A program made the position numbers and the translations under genes. A stretch of DNA of 64,000 nucleotides from Bin80 sp965220365 (GTDB lineage Bacteria; Bacteroidota; Rhodothermia; Rhodothermales; Bin80). The stretch is from positions 930,001 to 994,000 of the forward strand of contig OZ244823.1 of assembly GCA_965220365.1 (NCBI GenBank). Direction: 5' to 3'. Positions 27,050 through 36,453 of the stretch are shown in pieces (positions within the stretch are counted from its first letter, which is position 1; each line of letters starts with the position of its first letter). The notes under the pieces were generated by a model. The model did no database searches. It saw only the letters and a list, made by a program, of their open reading frames with translations, and was not told the origin of the DNA.

Positions 27050-29668
27050 TCAGTCCATCGAAGCGGAAGTTTCATCCCCTGGCCCCTGTAGGTGACCAAT
27101 CATCAGCGCATTGAAGAGCAGTTTGTAAGTTGCACGGGTTTGTCCTCTGAACTGCGGCCGGAACCCAAAAAGGACTACATGCCCGTCACCATGAGCAACC
27201 CTGACCGCCGCTGCCTCGCCACCGATGGTACTTTCTTCTCCAAGGGCCCAACCACTCATCAGAAGATCTTCCTCAGCATATCGGGCAATCACTTCAACAG
27301 GCGGAACAGGGCCCGGAGCCAGTTTAATCCGTCCCCCTTCCTGAAGGGTTGAGCGGCGAATTGCCGAGAAGGCGCGACTGCGCACGAATGAAGCTGCGAC
27401 TTCTGAGGGCATTCCATATCCGATCGGATGCGAGGAGTCTACGTTCAGGCGCACGAGTGACCCCGGGATGAAAAACCTGGACTGGGGGATTCCGCTCACA
27501 ACATTTTCTACAGGGAGCCCAAATTGATCAATGACAAAGTCGCTTGCCGCATCTAATGCCACGAGCGTACCGCCATCCGCGACATACTTCGTCAATGCAA
27601 GCGTTCCTTCAAGTCCAAGTCCCCCGGTATATTCTTCTGGCATCATCCCCACACGATGCCCATGCAAAAGACCCTCTGTTCCTTGGCTGGGAAGCAGGAT
27701 CGCAGTGTAGACAGATAAATCGGAGGACCGGATATCCGCGTCATGCAGTGTGTCAACTTTAAATGCGAAAGATTCCAGGAGCCACCGCGTCCAACCCTCA
27801 TCCATGTTGGCAACCCAGGTTTTGTATAATCCAATGCGTGGAGCTTTGAGTTCATGTAGTGGGGGGAGATTCTCGGGAACCGGGTGGAAATTTGTCCCTG
27901 TCCGTTTGGCGATATCCTGAAGAGCAGGGCCTGATTCGATCAGGAAGGCCCCGGCAGGCCAAGTGTCTTCTCCAACCATGACCGAGTCAGTCACGACCTC
28001 TACGGTCAAACCACTGCGAACAGCTTTGTTGATTGCATGTCGGCTACGATTTGATCTTGGATCAATGAGGTATTTCTTGTGGTCCCCATCAGCAATCGTT
28101 CCAGGAGTCTGAGACAGGTCTTCCGTAATGGATACGGTTTCTACAGTCGGGAGTGTGGGCAACCGGTCAACCCGAAGTCCCATCTGAAGTGGTAGGGTCC
28201 ATCCAGCCAGATCATAGGGCACGATGGGAGTGCCTGCCTCCGTTCGGCGATCAGGATAATTCTGGGTTTCTAACAGATCTTCCAGATAAGGCCTGAATGC
28301 CTGTGTCTTGGGGATGATGAAGGAGCCAGCTGCGTAAGTGGTATCCCCGACAGTAAATGATTGTGTAGCCTGCTCAATCTCAATGCCGCCGACACGTAAT
28401 AAGTTGACTAGGTTTAATTCTTCTCCGGCATTCCATTGGTCACTAGGAATCACGTAGGCTACAACTGAGTCAGCGGTTTCAATCGCATCTCGCCCCATTT
28501 TCCAGATATCGTAGAGCCAACTCTCACGACGATCTGCTGCCAAGCGCAGAACTCCCATTGAACCAGTGACCATGTACTGGACGGGATCTGCAAAGTGGGA
28601 CCAGCCCCCTTTCCATGGATTCGGATAGAAGATGTTCGTTCCCGTTGTAGGATTACCCCCGCTCACAAAATCAGGGATTGAGTCCGGGTCAAAGAACCGG
28701 GGACTCGGGGTTGCATGTCCTACCTCCGTCAGAATTCCCACCATATTGTGGAAGTAGGGAACGGTGCGCATCCCCCCGTTCCACCACATGCTGAAGATGA
28801 CTCCCGAAATCACACCAGGCATCTCTTTCATTGCAAACCGATTTGCCATTGCCGCTCCAACGAGGTTTACGGCAGTCGTAATCCCGGGGTGGATCCGGGG
28901 ATTCACTGGATCTGTAAAGGGAGGAAGAAATATTCTGGTCCAACTAGGGCTGGTTTGATGATGATTATAGACGATTTGAGGGTACCATTGATTGTAGAGC
29001 ACCTCCGTTACAGCTTTGGACTCAGGCATATTGTTCATGAACCAATCACGGTTATTATCATGCCCGACATAATAGTGATAGAGCCAGGGCGGACGTGTTG
29101 CCTCAAATGGGGTGCCAACCGTCCGGTCATACCAGGAAGCGATAATATCCAGCCCGTCAGGATTCATGACAGGCATCAGTAGAAGAATGATATTATCCCG
29201 AATGTGCTGCATTTCATGAGATTCTTCTGTCGCTACCCGCCACGCGAGTAATGGGGCCATCTGTGCGCCGGCAACTTCGGTCGCATGCAGGCCTGCATCA
29301 ATCCAGATGACTGCCCGCCCTTCTTTCGAAAGTGCTTCCGCTTCGGTCTCGGAAACTCTCCCACGAGCAAGCGATGCACTGATTTGTTGCCATTGATCCA
29401 GAGATGCCAAGTTTTCCTCACTCGAAATCATCAGAAGCAGCAGGGGGCGTCCGAGCACGGATGTACCAATCTCACGGAGGATCACACGATCACTGGCTTC
29501 TGCCAGTGCCTCGTAGTAGGAGACCATCTGGTCATATCGCGCGAGTTTGTAGTCATCCCCAGGCATAAAGCCAAACACATCCTGTGGATGTGGAACTTGG
29601 CTCAGGGAGTTGGTGCAGGACAGGGTAAGTCCTACGACCAGGAATGCGAGTGTACGTAAGAACTTCAT
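27050..29668 (-). CDS. M14 family zinc carboxypeptidase, exported
   Basis: An 872-residue exported protein with a lipoprotein-like signal (LTLSC, Cys18). Peptidase M14 zinc ligands are H128 and E131 in HATE, plus the later His in YNHHQTS. The substrate Arg is near HDNNRDW, and the catalytic Glu is probably in LTEVGHA. After ~400 residues of M14 domain comes an extended C-terminal region of ~450 residues, as in Bacteroidota M14 peptidases of 800-900 residues. It probably trims peptides in the periplasm. It is 5 bp downstream of a sulfatase gene on the same strand. Confidence 0.88.
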   Translation of the reverse strand: MKFLRTLAFLVVGLTLSCTNSLSQVPHPQDVFGFMPGDDYKLARYDQMVSYYEALAEASDRVILREIGTSVLGRPLLLLMISSEENLASLDQWQQISASLARGRVSETEAEALSKEGRAVIWIDAGLHATEVAGAQMAPLLAWRVATEESHEMQHIRDNIILLLMPVMNPDGLDIIASWYDRTVGTPFEATRPPWLYHYYVGHDNNRDWFMNNMPESKAVTEVLYNQWYPQIVYNHHQTSPSWTRIFLPPFTDPVNPRIHPGITTAVNLVGAAMANRFAMKEMPGVISGVIFSMWWNGGMRTVPYFHNMVGILTEVGHATPSPRFFDPDSIPDFVSGGNPTTGTNIFYPNPWKGGWSHFADPVQYMVTGSMGVLRLAADRRESWLYDIWKMGRDAIETADSVVAYVIPSDQWNAGEELNLVNLLRVGGIEIEQATQSFTVGDTTYAAGSFIIPKTQAFRPYLEDLLETQNYPDRRTEAGTPIVPYDLAGWTLPLQMGLRVDRLPTLPTVETVSITEDLSQTPGTIADGDHKKYLIDPRSNRSRHAINKAVRSGLTVEVVTDSVMVGEDTWPAGAFLIESGPALQDIAKRTGTNFHPVPENLPPLHELKAPRIGLYKTWVANMDEGWTRWLLESFAFKVDTLHDADIRSSDLSVYTAILLPSQGTEGLLHGHRVGMMPEEYTGGLGLEGTLALTKYVADGGTLVALDAASDFVIDQFGLPVENVVSGIPQSRFFIPGSLVRLNVDSSHPIGYGMPSEVAASFVRSRAFSAIRRSTLQEGGRIKLAPGPVPPVEVIARYAEEDLLMSGWALGEESTIGGEAAAVRVAHGDGHVVLFGFRPQFRGQTRATYKLLFNALMIGHLQGPGDETSASMD

Positions 29669-29673
29669 GAGAT

Positions 29674-31203
29674 TTACTGTTGTCGAATAGGTGCACCGCG
29701 CTCGTTCGGGATACAGGGACCAGTTGGACGCTCATCTTCAGGGACGGCATAGAACTCGCGTAAGCGGCTCAGTTCCGCTTTCAGTTCCGCCTGGATTTCG
29801 GAATACGGGGCATCATCATACACGCTATTCATTTCCATCGGGTCGGCCTCAAGATCAAAGAGCTCCCATTCATCACGGTTATAGAAATGAATGAGCTTAT
29901 GGCGATCAGTTCGAACCCCATAGTGCCGTTCCACGCAGTGATAGCCAGGATATTCGTAGTAGTGGTAATAATGACTGGTACGCCAGCTTTCTGGAGTTTC
30001 GCCTAGGAACAGTGGTTTGAGGCTCTCCCCTTGTATATCGCTAGGGACGCTCACGCCCGCTAGGTCAAGGAAGGTCGCTGCAAAGTCTAGGTTCGACACC
30101 ATCGTATTATTCACGCTGCCGGGTTGGACTTTGCCTGGCCAGCGAACAAGCAGTGGAGCTACCAGCGATTCTTCGTACATCCAGCGCTTATCATACCATC
30201 CATGCTCGCCTAAATACCATCCCTGGTCCGAGGAGTAGATTACGACCGTATTTTCTTCGAGGTTTTGCTCTTCGAGATAATCCAGCAAGCGTCCAACATT
30301 GTCATCCACACCGGCGACAGTACGCAGGTATTCTTTTGCGTAACGCTGATATTTCCATCGGGTCAGGTCGTCGCCTTCGAGATTTGCCTCCAGGAATTCG
30401 TCATTCCGAGGACCGTAGACTGCTTCCCATCCGACTGCCTGTTCTGCATTCATACTCCGGGGAGGAGTCAGCTTGAGATCCTCCACATTCATATGCCTCG
30501 CAATGGTCATGCCTTGTTCAGCCGCAGGAGATGCACGATTCGAGTAGTCATCAAACAGGTTTGCAGGCTCCGGGATGTCTTCGTCTGCATACAACTCAAA
30601 GTGGTCCGGGCCCGGGTGCCATTCCCGGTGAGGTGCCTTGTGCTGATACATAAGCATAAAGGGCTTTGCAGGGTCCCGCTGTGTATCCAGCCAGTCCAAG
30701 GCTAGGTCCGTGATAATATCTGTCGTGTAGCCTTCAATCTGAATGGTATCTCCGGGAACGAGGAAACGTGGATTGTAATAGGGTCCCTGACCGATAAGGA
30801 CTTGCCAGTGATCAAATCCGGTTGGGGCGCTTTGCAGGTGCCATTTGCCGATCATACTGGTTTGGTAGCCCGCAGCCTGCAGTAGTTTTGGGAACGTTTG
30901 CTGTGTGCCATCAAATCGGTTCCCGTTGGTGAGTTGTCCATTGAGATGGCTGTGTTTCCCCGTCAGAATGACTGCGCGGCTAGGAGCACAAATCGAATTC
31001 GTAACCAGACACTGTGTGAAGCGCATGCCTTCATCGGCGATCCGATCCAGGTTCGGCGTTTCATTTACGACCGAGCCGTAGGCGCTCAGTGCCCGTGCAG
31101 TGTGGTCATCTGTGAAAATGAACACAATGTTCGGTGGCGGTTGCTCTTGCGCACACCCTGCCAACACCAAAAGAAGGAGAGGGAGAAGTTTTAGAAGTTT
31201 CAT
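29674..31203 (-). CDS. Sulfatase lipoprotein (N-sulfoglucosamine/GlcNAc-6-sulfatase type)
   Basis: 509 residues with lipobox LAGC (Cys17). FIFTDDHTARA carries the paired Asp metal ligands, the formylglycine motif is C72-A-P-S-R76, TGKWHL and YSSDQG further define the fold, and the C-terminus is of the DUF4976 type seen in glycosaminoglycan sulfatases. The expected role is hydrolysis of a sulfate ester (or sulfamate) in a polysaccharide. It is encoded 5 bp before the M14 peptidase gene in transcription order. Substrate not readable. Confidence 0.93.
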   Translation of the reverse strand: MKLLKLLPLLLLVLAGCAQEQPPPNIVFIFTDDHTARALSAYGSVVNETPNLDRIADEGMRFTQCLVTNSICAPSRAVILTGKHSHLNGQLTNGNRFDGTQQTFPKLLQAAGYQTSMIGKWHLQSAPTGFDHWQVLIGQGPYYNPRFLVPGDTIQIEGYTTDIITDLALDWLDTQRDPAKPFMLMYQHKAPHREWHPGPDHFELYADEDIPEPANLFDDYSNRASPAAEQGMTIARHMNVEDLKLTPPRSMNAEQAVGWEAVYGPRNDEFLEANLEGDDLTRWKYQRYAKEYLRTVAGVDDNVGRLLDYLEEQNLEENTVVIYSSDQGWYLGEHGWYDKRWMYEESLVAPLLVRWPGKVQPGSVNNTMVSNLDFAATFLDLAGVSVPSDIQGESLKPLFLGETPESWRTSHYYHYYEYPGYHCVERHYGVRTDRHKLIHFYNRDEWELFDLEADPMEMNSVYDDAPYSEIQAELKAELSRLREFYAVPEDERPTGPCIPNERGAPIRQQ

Positions 31204-31325
31204 GTATTTGATGAAATATGGCCATATTCCCCAAACCTAAGCATTTCCCAGCAGTATTCAGTCGGTCTGATGGAAATATCTATCATACTTACCTTTAGCC
31301 AGCTTAACTGAACTCATTTCATCAA

Positions 31326-31757
31326 ATGACAAATAACCGTACACTTGCGATCCTGAAGCCCGATTGCGTTCGCAGGTGTCTGACAGGAGAAGTACTGCGT
31401 CGGATCGAAATCGCAGGATTCAAGATCTGTGCGCTGCAGATGCAGCAACTTACACGTAACCGCGCAGAAGGATTTTATGAAGTACATCGAGAACGTCCAT
31501 TTTTCAACGACCTGATCGACTTCATGACCAGTGGGCCATGCGTTCCGATTGTACTGGAGAAGAAAGATGCTGTAGAACGTTTTCGCGCTTTTATTGGAGC
31601 CACCGATCCAGAGCAGGCAGACAAGGGAACCATCCGCAAACTTTTTGCAGACAGTAAAGCGGAGAATATCGTCCATGGCTCGGATTCACCGGAAAATGCA
31701 CAAAAGGAAATTGCATATTTTTTCGGAGAGTCGGGCATTCCTGCTGATGCTGGATGA
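31326..31757 (+). CDS. ndk: Nucleoside diphosphate kinase
   Basis: 143 residues, standard length. ILKPDCVRR supplies the nucleotide-binding Lys, and the phospho-His is H117 in VHGSDSPENAQKEI. It equilibrates NTP pools by a ping-pong phosphate transfer. The stop overlaps the next start (ATGA). The divergent promoter region with the upstream sulfatase is 122 bp. Confidence 0.97.
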   Translation: MTNNRTLAILKPDCVRRCLTGEVLRRIEIAGFKICALQMQQLTRNRAEGFYEVHRERPFFNDLIDFMTSGPCVPIVLEKKDAVERFRAFIGATDPEQADKGTIRKLFADSKAENIVHGSDSPENAQKEIAYFFGESGIPADAG

Positions 31758-32989
31758 GACGTTTCTTATTTCTGATAATCTTTCTTAGTGCTGGGTCTGT
31801 ACTTGCCCAGGAAACCGTCGTGCGCACAGGAGCAGACATTCTGGTGGAATCCGGGTTTGACCATGTTGCTGGGAATACCGTCGGATTGATTGTGAACCAT
31901 ACTACATTGGTTGAAGACGAACATCTCATTAATTTGGTGCATGCTTCACCAAATGTCACGCTGGGGGCCATCTTTGGGCCTGAGCATGGACTGCGTGGTA
32001 CGGCTGAGGATGGGGAAGCGGTGCAGGATGGGGTAGATCAGTTCACTGGTGCGCCGGTCTACAGCCTCTATGGGAAAACCCGTAAGCCAACGCCCGAAAT
32101 GCTATCCGATCTAGATTTGTTGATCTTCGACATCCAGGATGTGGGAGCCCGATTCTATACGTTCATTTCTACGATGGGGCTGGCAATGCAGTCTGCAGCA
32201 GAAGCGGGGATCCCGTTTGTGATCCTGGACCGGCCGAATCCTCTTTCCGGCGCTTATGCATCAGGGTTTGTTCTGGAGCCGGAAGTGCAGTCATTTGTAG
32301 GTCAGTTTTCAATTCCGATTGCTCATGGTCTGACCGTGGGCGAATTGGCTACCATGATCAAGGGGGAGGCTTTACTGCCCGGCCTGGATTCTCTCGAACT
32401 GGAAATTATTCCAATGCAAAACTGGACGAGGAGTATGCAGTGGCCGGATACTGGGCGACCCTGGATTCCCACCAGCCCGAATATTCCGCAGTTTGAGACA
32501 GCCTTGGTCTACCCTGGCACATGCTTTTTCGAAGCCACTTCCGGGAGTGAAGGCAGAGGAACCCGAACTCCCTTCCTTCAGGTGGGAGCGGTTGGGGTTA
32601 ATGGGAGTGAGATCGCTGCGGCTCTTAACCGTAAATCCTTACTAGGTGTATCTTTCGAAGGTGTTGAATTTACGCCGGAACCTCTAACCAGTATGGATTC
32701 TGCGCCCAAGTTGAATGGGCAGGTTATTCAAGGTTTAGGGATTAAAGTCACGGACCGAAGGACTTATCAGCCGGTTGAGGTGGGCATACATATCTTCCAT
32801 GCATACTACCACGCGGTACCAGCTGCAGATGAGTTTTTAACCAGACCCGAGTGGTTGGCCAAGCTCTCCGGGACTACGAAACTTGCCGGCATGCTGAGGT
32901 CCATGACACCGGAAGAGATTATAGCATCGTGGCAAGATGAACTCACTGATTTTATTCAGCGGAGCGAGCACTATTACCTGTATGAGTAG
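31754..32989 (+). CDS. DUF1343/NamZ-like exo-beta-N-acetylmuramidase
   Basis: 411 residues with a signal peptide ending SVLAQ. The DUF1343 core shows GLIVNHTTL, FGPEHGLRGTA (Glu-His of the family active site), FDIQDVGARFYT and LDRPNPL. Characterised members (NamZ) release MurNAc from peptidoglycan fragments. It acts in the periplasm, in cell-wall recycling. Translationally coupled to ndk, although there is no obvious functional link. Confidence 0.9.
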   Translation: MRRFLFLIIFLSAGSVLAQETVVRTGADILVESGFDHVAGNTVGLIVNHTTLVEDEHLINLVHASPNVTLGAIFGPEHGLRGTAEDGEAVQDGVDQFTGAPVYSLYGKTRKPTPEMLSDLDLLIFDIQDVGARFYTFISTMGLAMQSAAEAGIPFVILDRPNPLSGAYASGFVLEPEVQSFVGQFSIPIAHGLTVGELATMIKGEALLPGLDSLELEIIPMQNWTRSMQWPDTGRPWIPTSPNIPQFETALVYPGTCFFEATSGSEGRGTRTPFLQVGAVGVNGSEIAAALNRKSLLGVSFEGVEFTPEPLTSMDSAPKLNGQVIQGLGIKVTDRRTYQPVEVGIHIFHAYYHAVPAADEFLTRPEWLAKLSGTTKLAGMLRSMTPEEIIASWQDELTDFIQRSEHYYLYE

Positions 32990-33272
32990 AGTTTCGCCAG
33001 AGAATCGCATAAATGATCTCAAGGTATCCGCCCAAGATCATCAGTGGAGCGACATAAAGCGAGAGAAAGCCGTCTACCTCATTCTCCATGCGCATGATGG
33101 CATATCCAAGGATAATTGCCAACACGCCGAGGGCGACCAGCACGTAATTGTGTGTCGACAGGATCATGGAGCGCCTTTTTACACGCCGCCTTCTCGGATG
33201 GGATTTTGCAGATTTTTTGGAGCGAGGCATATACAGAGGTGGATAACCCCCGGTTGCACCGGTAGCCACCAT
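32952..33272 (-). CDS. DUF3098-like small membrane protein
   Basis: Up to 106 residues; ATG 33230 (MPRSKKSAKS) is the more likely start, giving ~92 residues with a strongly basic N-terminus and two membrane helices (YVLVALGVLAIILGY; YVAPLMILGGYLEIIYAI). The pattern matches Bacteroidota DUF3098 proteins, often found near cell-division or cell-shape genes. Its 3' end overlaps the convergent namZ-like gene by 38 bp. It is divergent from mreD. Confidence 0.65.
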   Translation of the reverse strand: MVATGATGGYPPLYMPRSKKSAKSHPRRRRVKRRSMILSTHNYVLVALGVLAIILGYAIMRMENEVDGFLSLYVAPLMILGGYLEIIYAILWRNSTHTGNSARSAE

Positions 33273-33289
33273 TTAAGTTTCAGGGTCTG

Positions 33290-33760
33290 ATGGGTGACTT
33301 ATTACGTCTCTTTTTCATTGGAACTGCCGCCGTCGCCCTTCAGTGGCTTTTCTTTGGAAGGTTGGATTTGTGGGGGGCTACTCCAGATGTGGTATTGCTT
33401 TTTGTACTCTGGGTTGCTGTGCGCTATGGTCAGACCACCGGAACCGTAGCGGGTTTTCTGGTAGGCTTTGCACTGGATGCGATCTATGGTTTATGGGGAA
33501 TCCATATGTTCGTGAAGACGGTGATCGGCTTCTTGGTTGGTCTTCTGAATATGATTAACAGCGAGGTTTTTGTCAGATCAGCACGTCGAGTGGTTGAGAC
33601 AACCTTGGTCATTTCATTGGTACACAACAGCCTACTCGCACTCTTTGTTGTGATGCAGCGGGGAGTTGGTTGGGGATATCTCTTCTGGATGTTGTGTATA
33701 GGAGGTACCTTGTATACAACTCTCATTGCTTTTCTTGTCGTAACTCTCTGGCGCAGATAA
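33290..33760 (+). CDS. mreD: Rod shape-determining protein MreD
   Basis: 156 residues with about five membrane helices (FVLWVAVRYGQTTGTVAGFLVGFALDA region). The family pattern of polar Asp in TM2-3 and GLWGIHMFVKTVIGFLVG is present. MreD works with MreB/MreC in the elongasome. No mreB or mreC precedes it, and no mrdA/rodA follows: the IS element begins 109 bp downstream, so any distal genes have been displaced. Confidence 0.8.
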   Translation: MGDLLRLFFIGTAAVALQWLFFGRLDLWGATPDVVLLFVLWVAVRYGQTTGTVAGFLVGFALDAIYGLWGIHMFVKTVIGFLVGLLNMINSEVFVRSARRVVETTLVISLVHNSLLALFVVMQRGVGWGYLFWMLCIGGTLYTTLIAFLVVTLWRR

Positions 33761-33861
33761 GGGGAACGCAATAATACCCCCGGGTGCTGTGTGGGTAGAG
33801 CTTCATCTGAAGCACCAAAGCACTAGAAATCAATTTGCGAATATATGTCTTGAACCACACA

Positions 33862-33869
33862 AGCTCTGG
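33862..33869. repeat. Target-site duplication, left
   Basis: AGCTCTGG abuts the left IS end and recurs at 36158-36165, as expected for an IS256-type 8-bp duplication. Confidence 0.88.
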
Positions 33870-33933
33870 GGGGATGTGTCAAAGTTAGTTGGGGTTGGGG
33901 GTACATCCTATACCCCTCAAACGTCCCTACTTA

Positions 33934-34881
33934 ATGAGCAACATACAACCTCCACATTCTTTTTCGCCGCTCTTTTCAGAGTCTGCCCAGGAGGTACATC
34001 TGGAACTGGTTCGGCATTATGCAGATGTTCTGCGCATGTTAACGGAACGGATTCCCTCGGCAGTATCTCCGGCTGCTGTCGCACCGGATCCGGCCCCGGA
34101 GCTTTCTGAGTCTCCGCCGGATCCTTCTTCCTGCTGGGAAGCGGCGGTTTCGGTGCTGGAGCGCCGAGATTGGCATACCGAGTCGCTGGTGCATTTGTGG
34201 CTTGCGCCCTCGTATGTTCTGGGTCTTCAGGTCCTGATTGGGATGGGCGTGAACCTGCAGGGACATCGGCGGATCGTGACGGTGACCGAATGCGGTCCTG
34301 AAGATCAATCCTGCATGGAAGCGGTGCTGGATGATCTGCGTACCCGTGGACTGGGGCCAGGCCTTCTGTTCACGCTTCCAGGGAACGTGGCGCTGCGGTC
34401 TGCGGTCTCGCAGGTGTGGGGTCCCCGGGTGTGGGTGCAGCGTTGTCTGAATACGGTCATGGCCGAAGCACTGAGCGGATTGGATCCCGATCAGGCCCTT
34501 CAATTTCGTCACCGCCTCCAACAGGCATGGCAATGCTGCGATGTCGTTGAAGCCCATACAAGTTTGCAGCAGATCACCGAGGAATTGACGCAGGTGAACC
34601 GTTCTTCGGGGCGCGTGCTTGGGCGTGCGCTTTCGTCCACGCTCACGCTCCAGCACAGCGGCCTGCTGTTGCGCAGTGATCGGGGCCTGCGCGTGTTGAA
34701 TTCTTTGAAGGCCGTCTTCGTGCGTGCAGGCCGGAGTCTGCCGCAGGGCCCGGTGCACCAGAGCCGAATGCACCTGTGTGCGGCACTGCTGGAACTTGAA
34801 CCGCGGCTGCGCCGTGTGCGACACGCCTCGTATCTTCCACAATTGCACCGTACCCTTACACAACCTTCCCCAGACGCGTAA
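33934..34881 (+). CDS. IS-encoded ORF1: catalytically dead transposase-like protein
   Basis: 315 residues from ATG 33934 (the frame opens earlier inside the terminal repeat). It aligns by eye over much of its length with the mutator-type transposase of the same element. The blocks are: LVHLWLAPSYVLGLQVLIGMG against TLLLDGKTLQEDQILLAVG; CMEAVLDDLRTRGL against CVMALLQDLLERGF; GNVALRSAVSQVWG and WVQRC against GAKGLHKGVREVFG and LIQRC; and GLRVLNSLKA against IIESINSRLA. The three DDE positions read Ala, Pro and Arg (instead of D, D, E). It is intact while ORF2 has decayed. ORF2 starts 4 bp after its stop. A regulatory or accessory role is inference. Confidence 0.72.
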   Translation: MSNIQPPHSFSPLFSESAQEVHLELVRHYADVLRMLTERIPSAVSPAAVAPDPAPELSESPPDPSSCWEAAVSVLERRDWHTESLVHLWLAPSYVLGLQVLIGMGVNLQGHRRIVTVTECGPEDQSCMEAVLDDLRTRGLGPGLLFTLPGNVALRSAVSQVWGPRVWVQRCLNTVMAEALSGLDPDQALQFRHRLQQAWQCCDVVEAHTSLQQITEELTQVNRSSGRVLGRALSSTLTLQHSGLLLRSDRGLRVLNSLKAVFVRAGRSLPQGPVHQSRMHLCAALLELEPRLRRVRHASYLPQLHRTLTQPSPDA

Positions 34882-34885
34882 TCTT

Positions 34886-36142
34886 ATGTCAACCCAACTT
34901 CGGACGACGGTTTCCACCGATCTTGACACGACTCTACCCCGGAATGCTGTGGACGTTGCCCGGCTGCTTCGCCATCCGGACTGGTTTTTGGAGCTGGTTC
35001 CGCACTTGTTTGAGGCCAAAGTTTCCGAACATTGCGGGGTTCGCTGGACCCATACTCAGACGAAGTGTCAGCGTTGGGGGACGAACCCGGGCTCCATTCG
35101 CTGGAACGGGGCGAAGGTGCCGATTCAGGTTCCCCGGGTCCGCAACACCAGCAGGAAGTCCCGCTGAAGACCTACCAATGTCTGCATCAGGCCGAATCCG
35201 GTCATGCACAGCAATTGACACGCAGTGTGCTGTTGGGTCTGTCTCAGCGCAAGTATGGTCAGGTGGCCGCGCATCTGGCGGAGAGTTTTGGACTCAGCGG
35301 CTCAAGCACCGGGCGCGTGTTGATCCGGGAAACGACCCAGGCACTGGAGACCTTCCTGAACCGGCGCTTTGATGAGATGGCGTTTGCGACCCTGCTGCTT
35401 GACGGCAAAACCTTACAAGAGGACCAGATCCTGTTGGCCGTGGGATTGACCGTAGAGGGAAGGAAAGTGATTCTCGGGTTCACGGAAGCCAAAACCGAAT
35501 CCCATGCCTGTGTGATGGCGTTACTGCAGGATCTGCTGGAACTTTCAGTCGGCGGCCTCCTTGTTGGTGCTGCTTGATGGTGCCAAGGGCTTGCACAAAG
35601 GCGTTCGTGAGGTGTTTGGAGATCAGGCACTGATCCAACGGTGCCAGTGGCACAAGCGGGAAAATGTCGTCTCCAAGATCACCGATCGAGACCATGCTGA
35701 GAAGGTCAAACATCAAATGGAAGCTGCGTAGGCCACATCCACGTATGCCGAAGCAAAAGAGCGTTTGACAAAACTCGAGACCGATCTGCAGGACTCATGT
35801 CCGGCCGCCGCCACCAGCTGAAACGAGGGCATGGAAGAAACGCTGACCCTCCACAAGCTGTGCATCCCCAGGCAACTGCGGGATCGACTCCAGACCACCA
35901 ATATCATTGAGAGCATCAACAGCAGATTGGCGCACACCACACGGCGAGTCACACGATGGACGAACTCGGATCAACGCCAACGATGGATTGCTGCCGCATG
36001 TCTGGAAATCGAACAACGATCCCTGAACCCAATCCCGAAAGACTGGCAATGGGAAATCTTGATCCGAGCACTGAAACGACACCAGAAAACTAAAAAACAG
36101 ACGATCAGTAGAAGCTTACGTTCGCCCCCCAATCCCAACTAA
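34886..36142 (+). pseudogene. Disrupted IS256-type (mutator) transposase
   Basis: The ancestral product starts at ATG 34886 and contains the IS256-type first Asp in LLLDGKT, the second in LVLLDGAKGL and the Glu in NIIESIN. Lesions seen by comparison with the other copy: a frameshift around 35135-35155, a 4-bp loss at about 35542 (GCGG absent between GGAAC and TTTCAG), a TAG at 35729 (Tyr codon in the other copy) and a TGA at 35819 (Leu codon in the other copy). Not functional. Confidence 0.9.
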
Positions 36143-36157
36143 CTTTGGGATATCCCC

Positions 36158-36165
36158 AGCTCTGG
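36158..36165. repeat. Target-site duplication, right
   Basis: AGCTCTGG, identical to 33862-33869. Confidence 0.88.
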
Positions 36166-36453
36166 AGAGAGTGGTCAGCATTTATTTTAATTGCGAGCCT
36201 CCTGTAGCACAATTGGTCTTGCACGAATTCAACGAAATTACATCTTTCGCAACTTCACAAATGCGACAGGATTCTGTCTCATTTTTCGAGAATTTCCGCT
36301 TTTCTTGACCATTTTAGCCTGATTTTGGGCCATTTTGGGCGAAAATCACCACAGTTTTCGCTTTTTTCTTCAAATCCCCCCAATGTAGTGGGATTTTTCG
36401 GGGGCATTGCTCCCAACCCACCGTTTATCCCCGAAAATCATCCCCACTCTGCC

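Larger units (their letters stand above)
33870..36157 (+). mobile_element. IS256-like insertion sequence, 2,288 bp, two ORFs
   Basis: Flanked by perfect AGCTCTGG duplications. Terminal inverted repeats of ~32 bp begin GGGGATGTGTCAAAG (33870-33901) and, reading inward from the right, GGGGATATCCCAAAG (36126-36157). The transposase stop codon lies inside the right repeat, as in its second copy at 63342. Unlike usual IS256 elements it carries an additional upstream ORF of transposase ancestry. ORF2 is disrupted, so this copy cannot move on its own. Confidence 0.88.
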
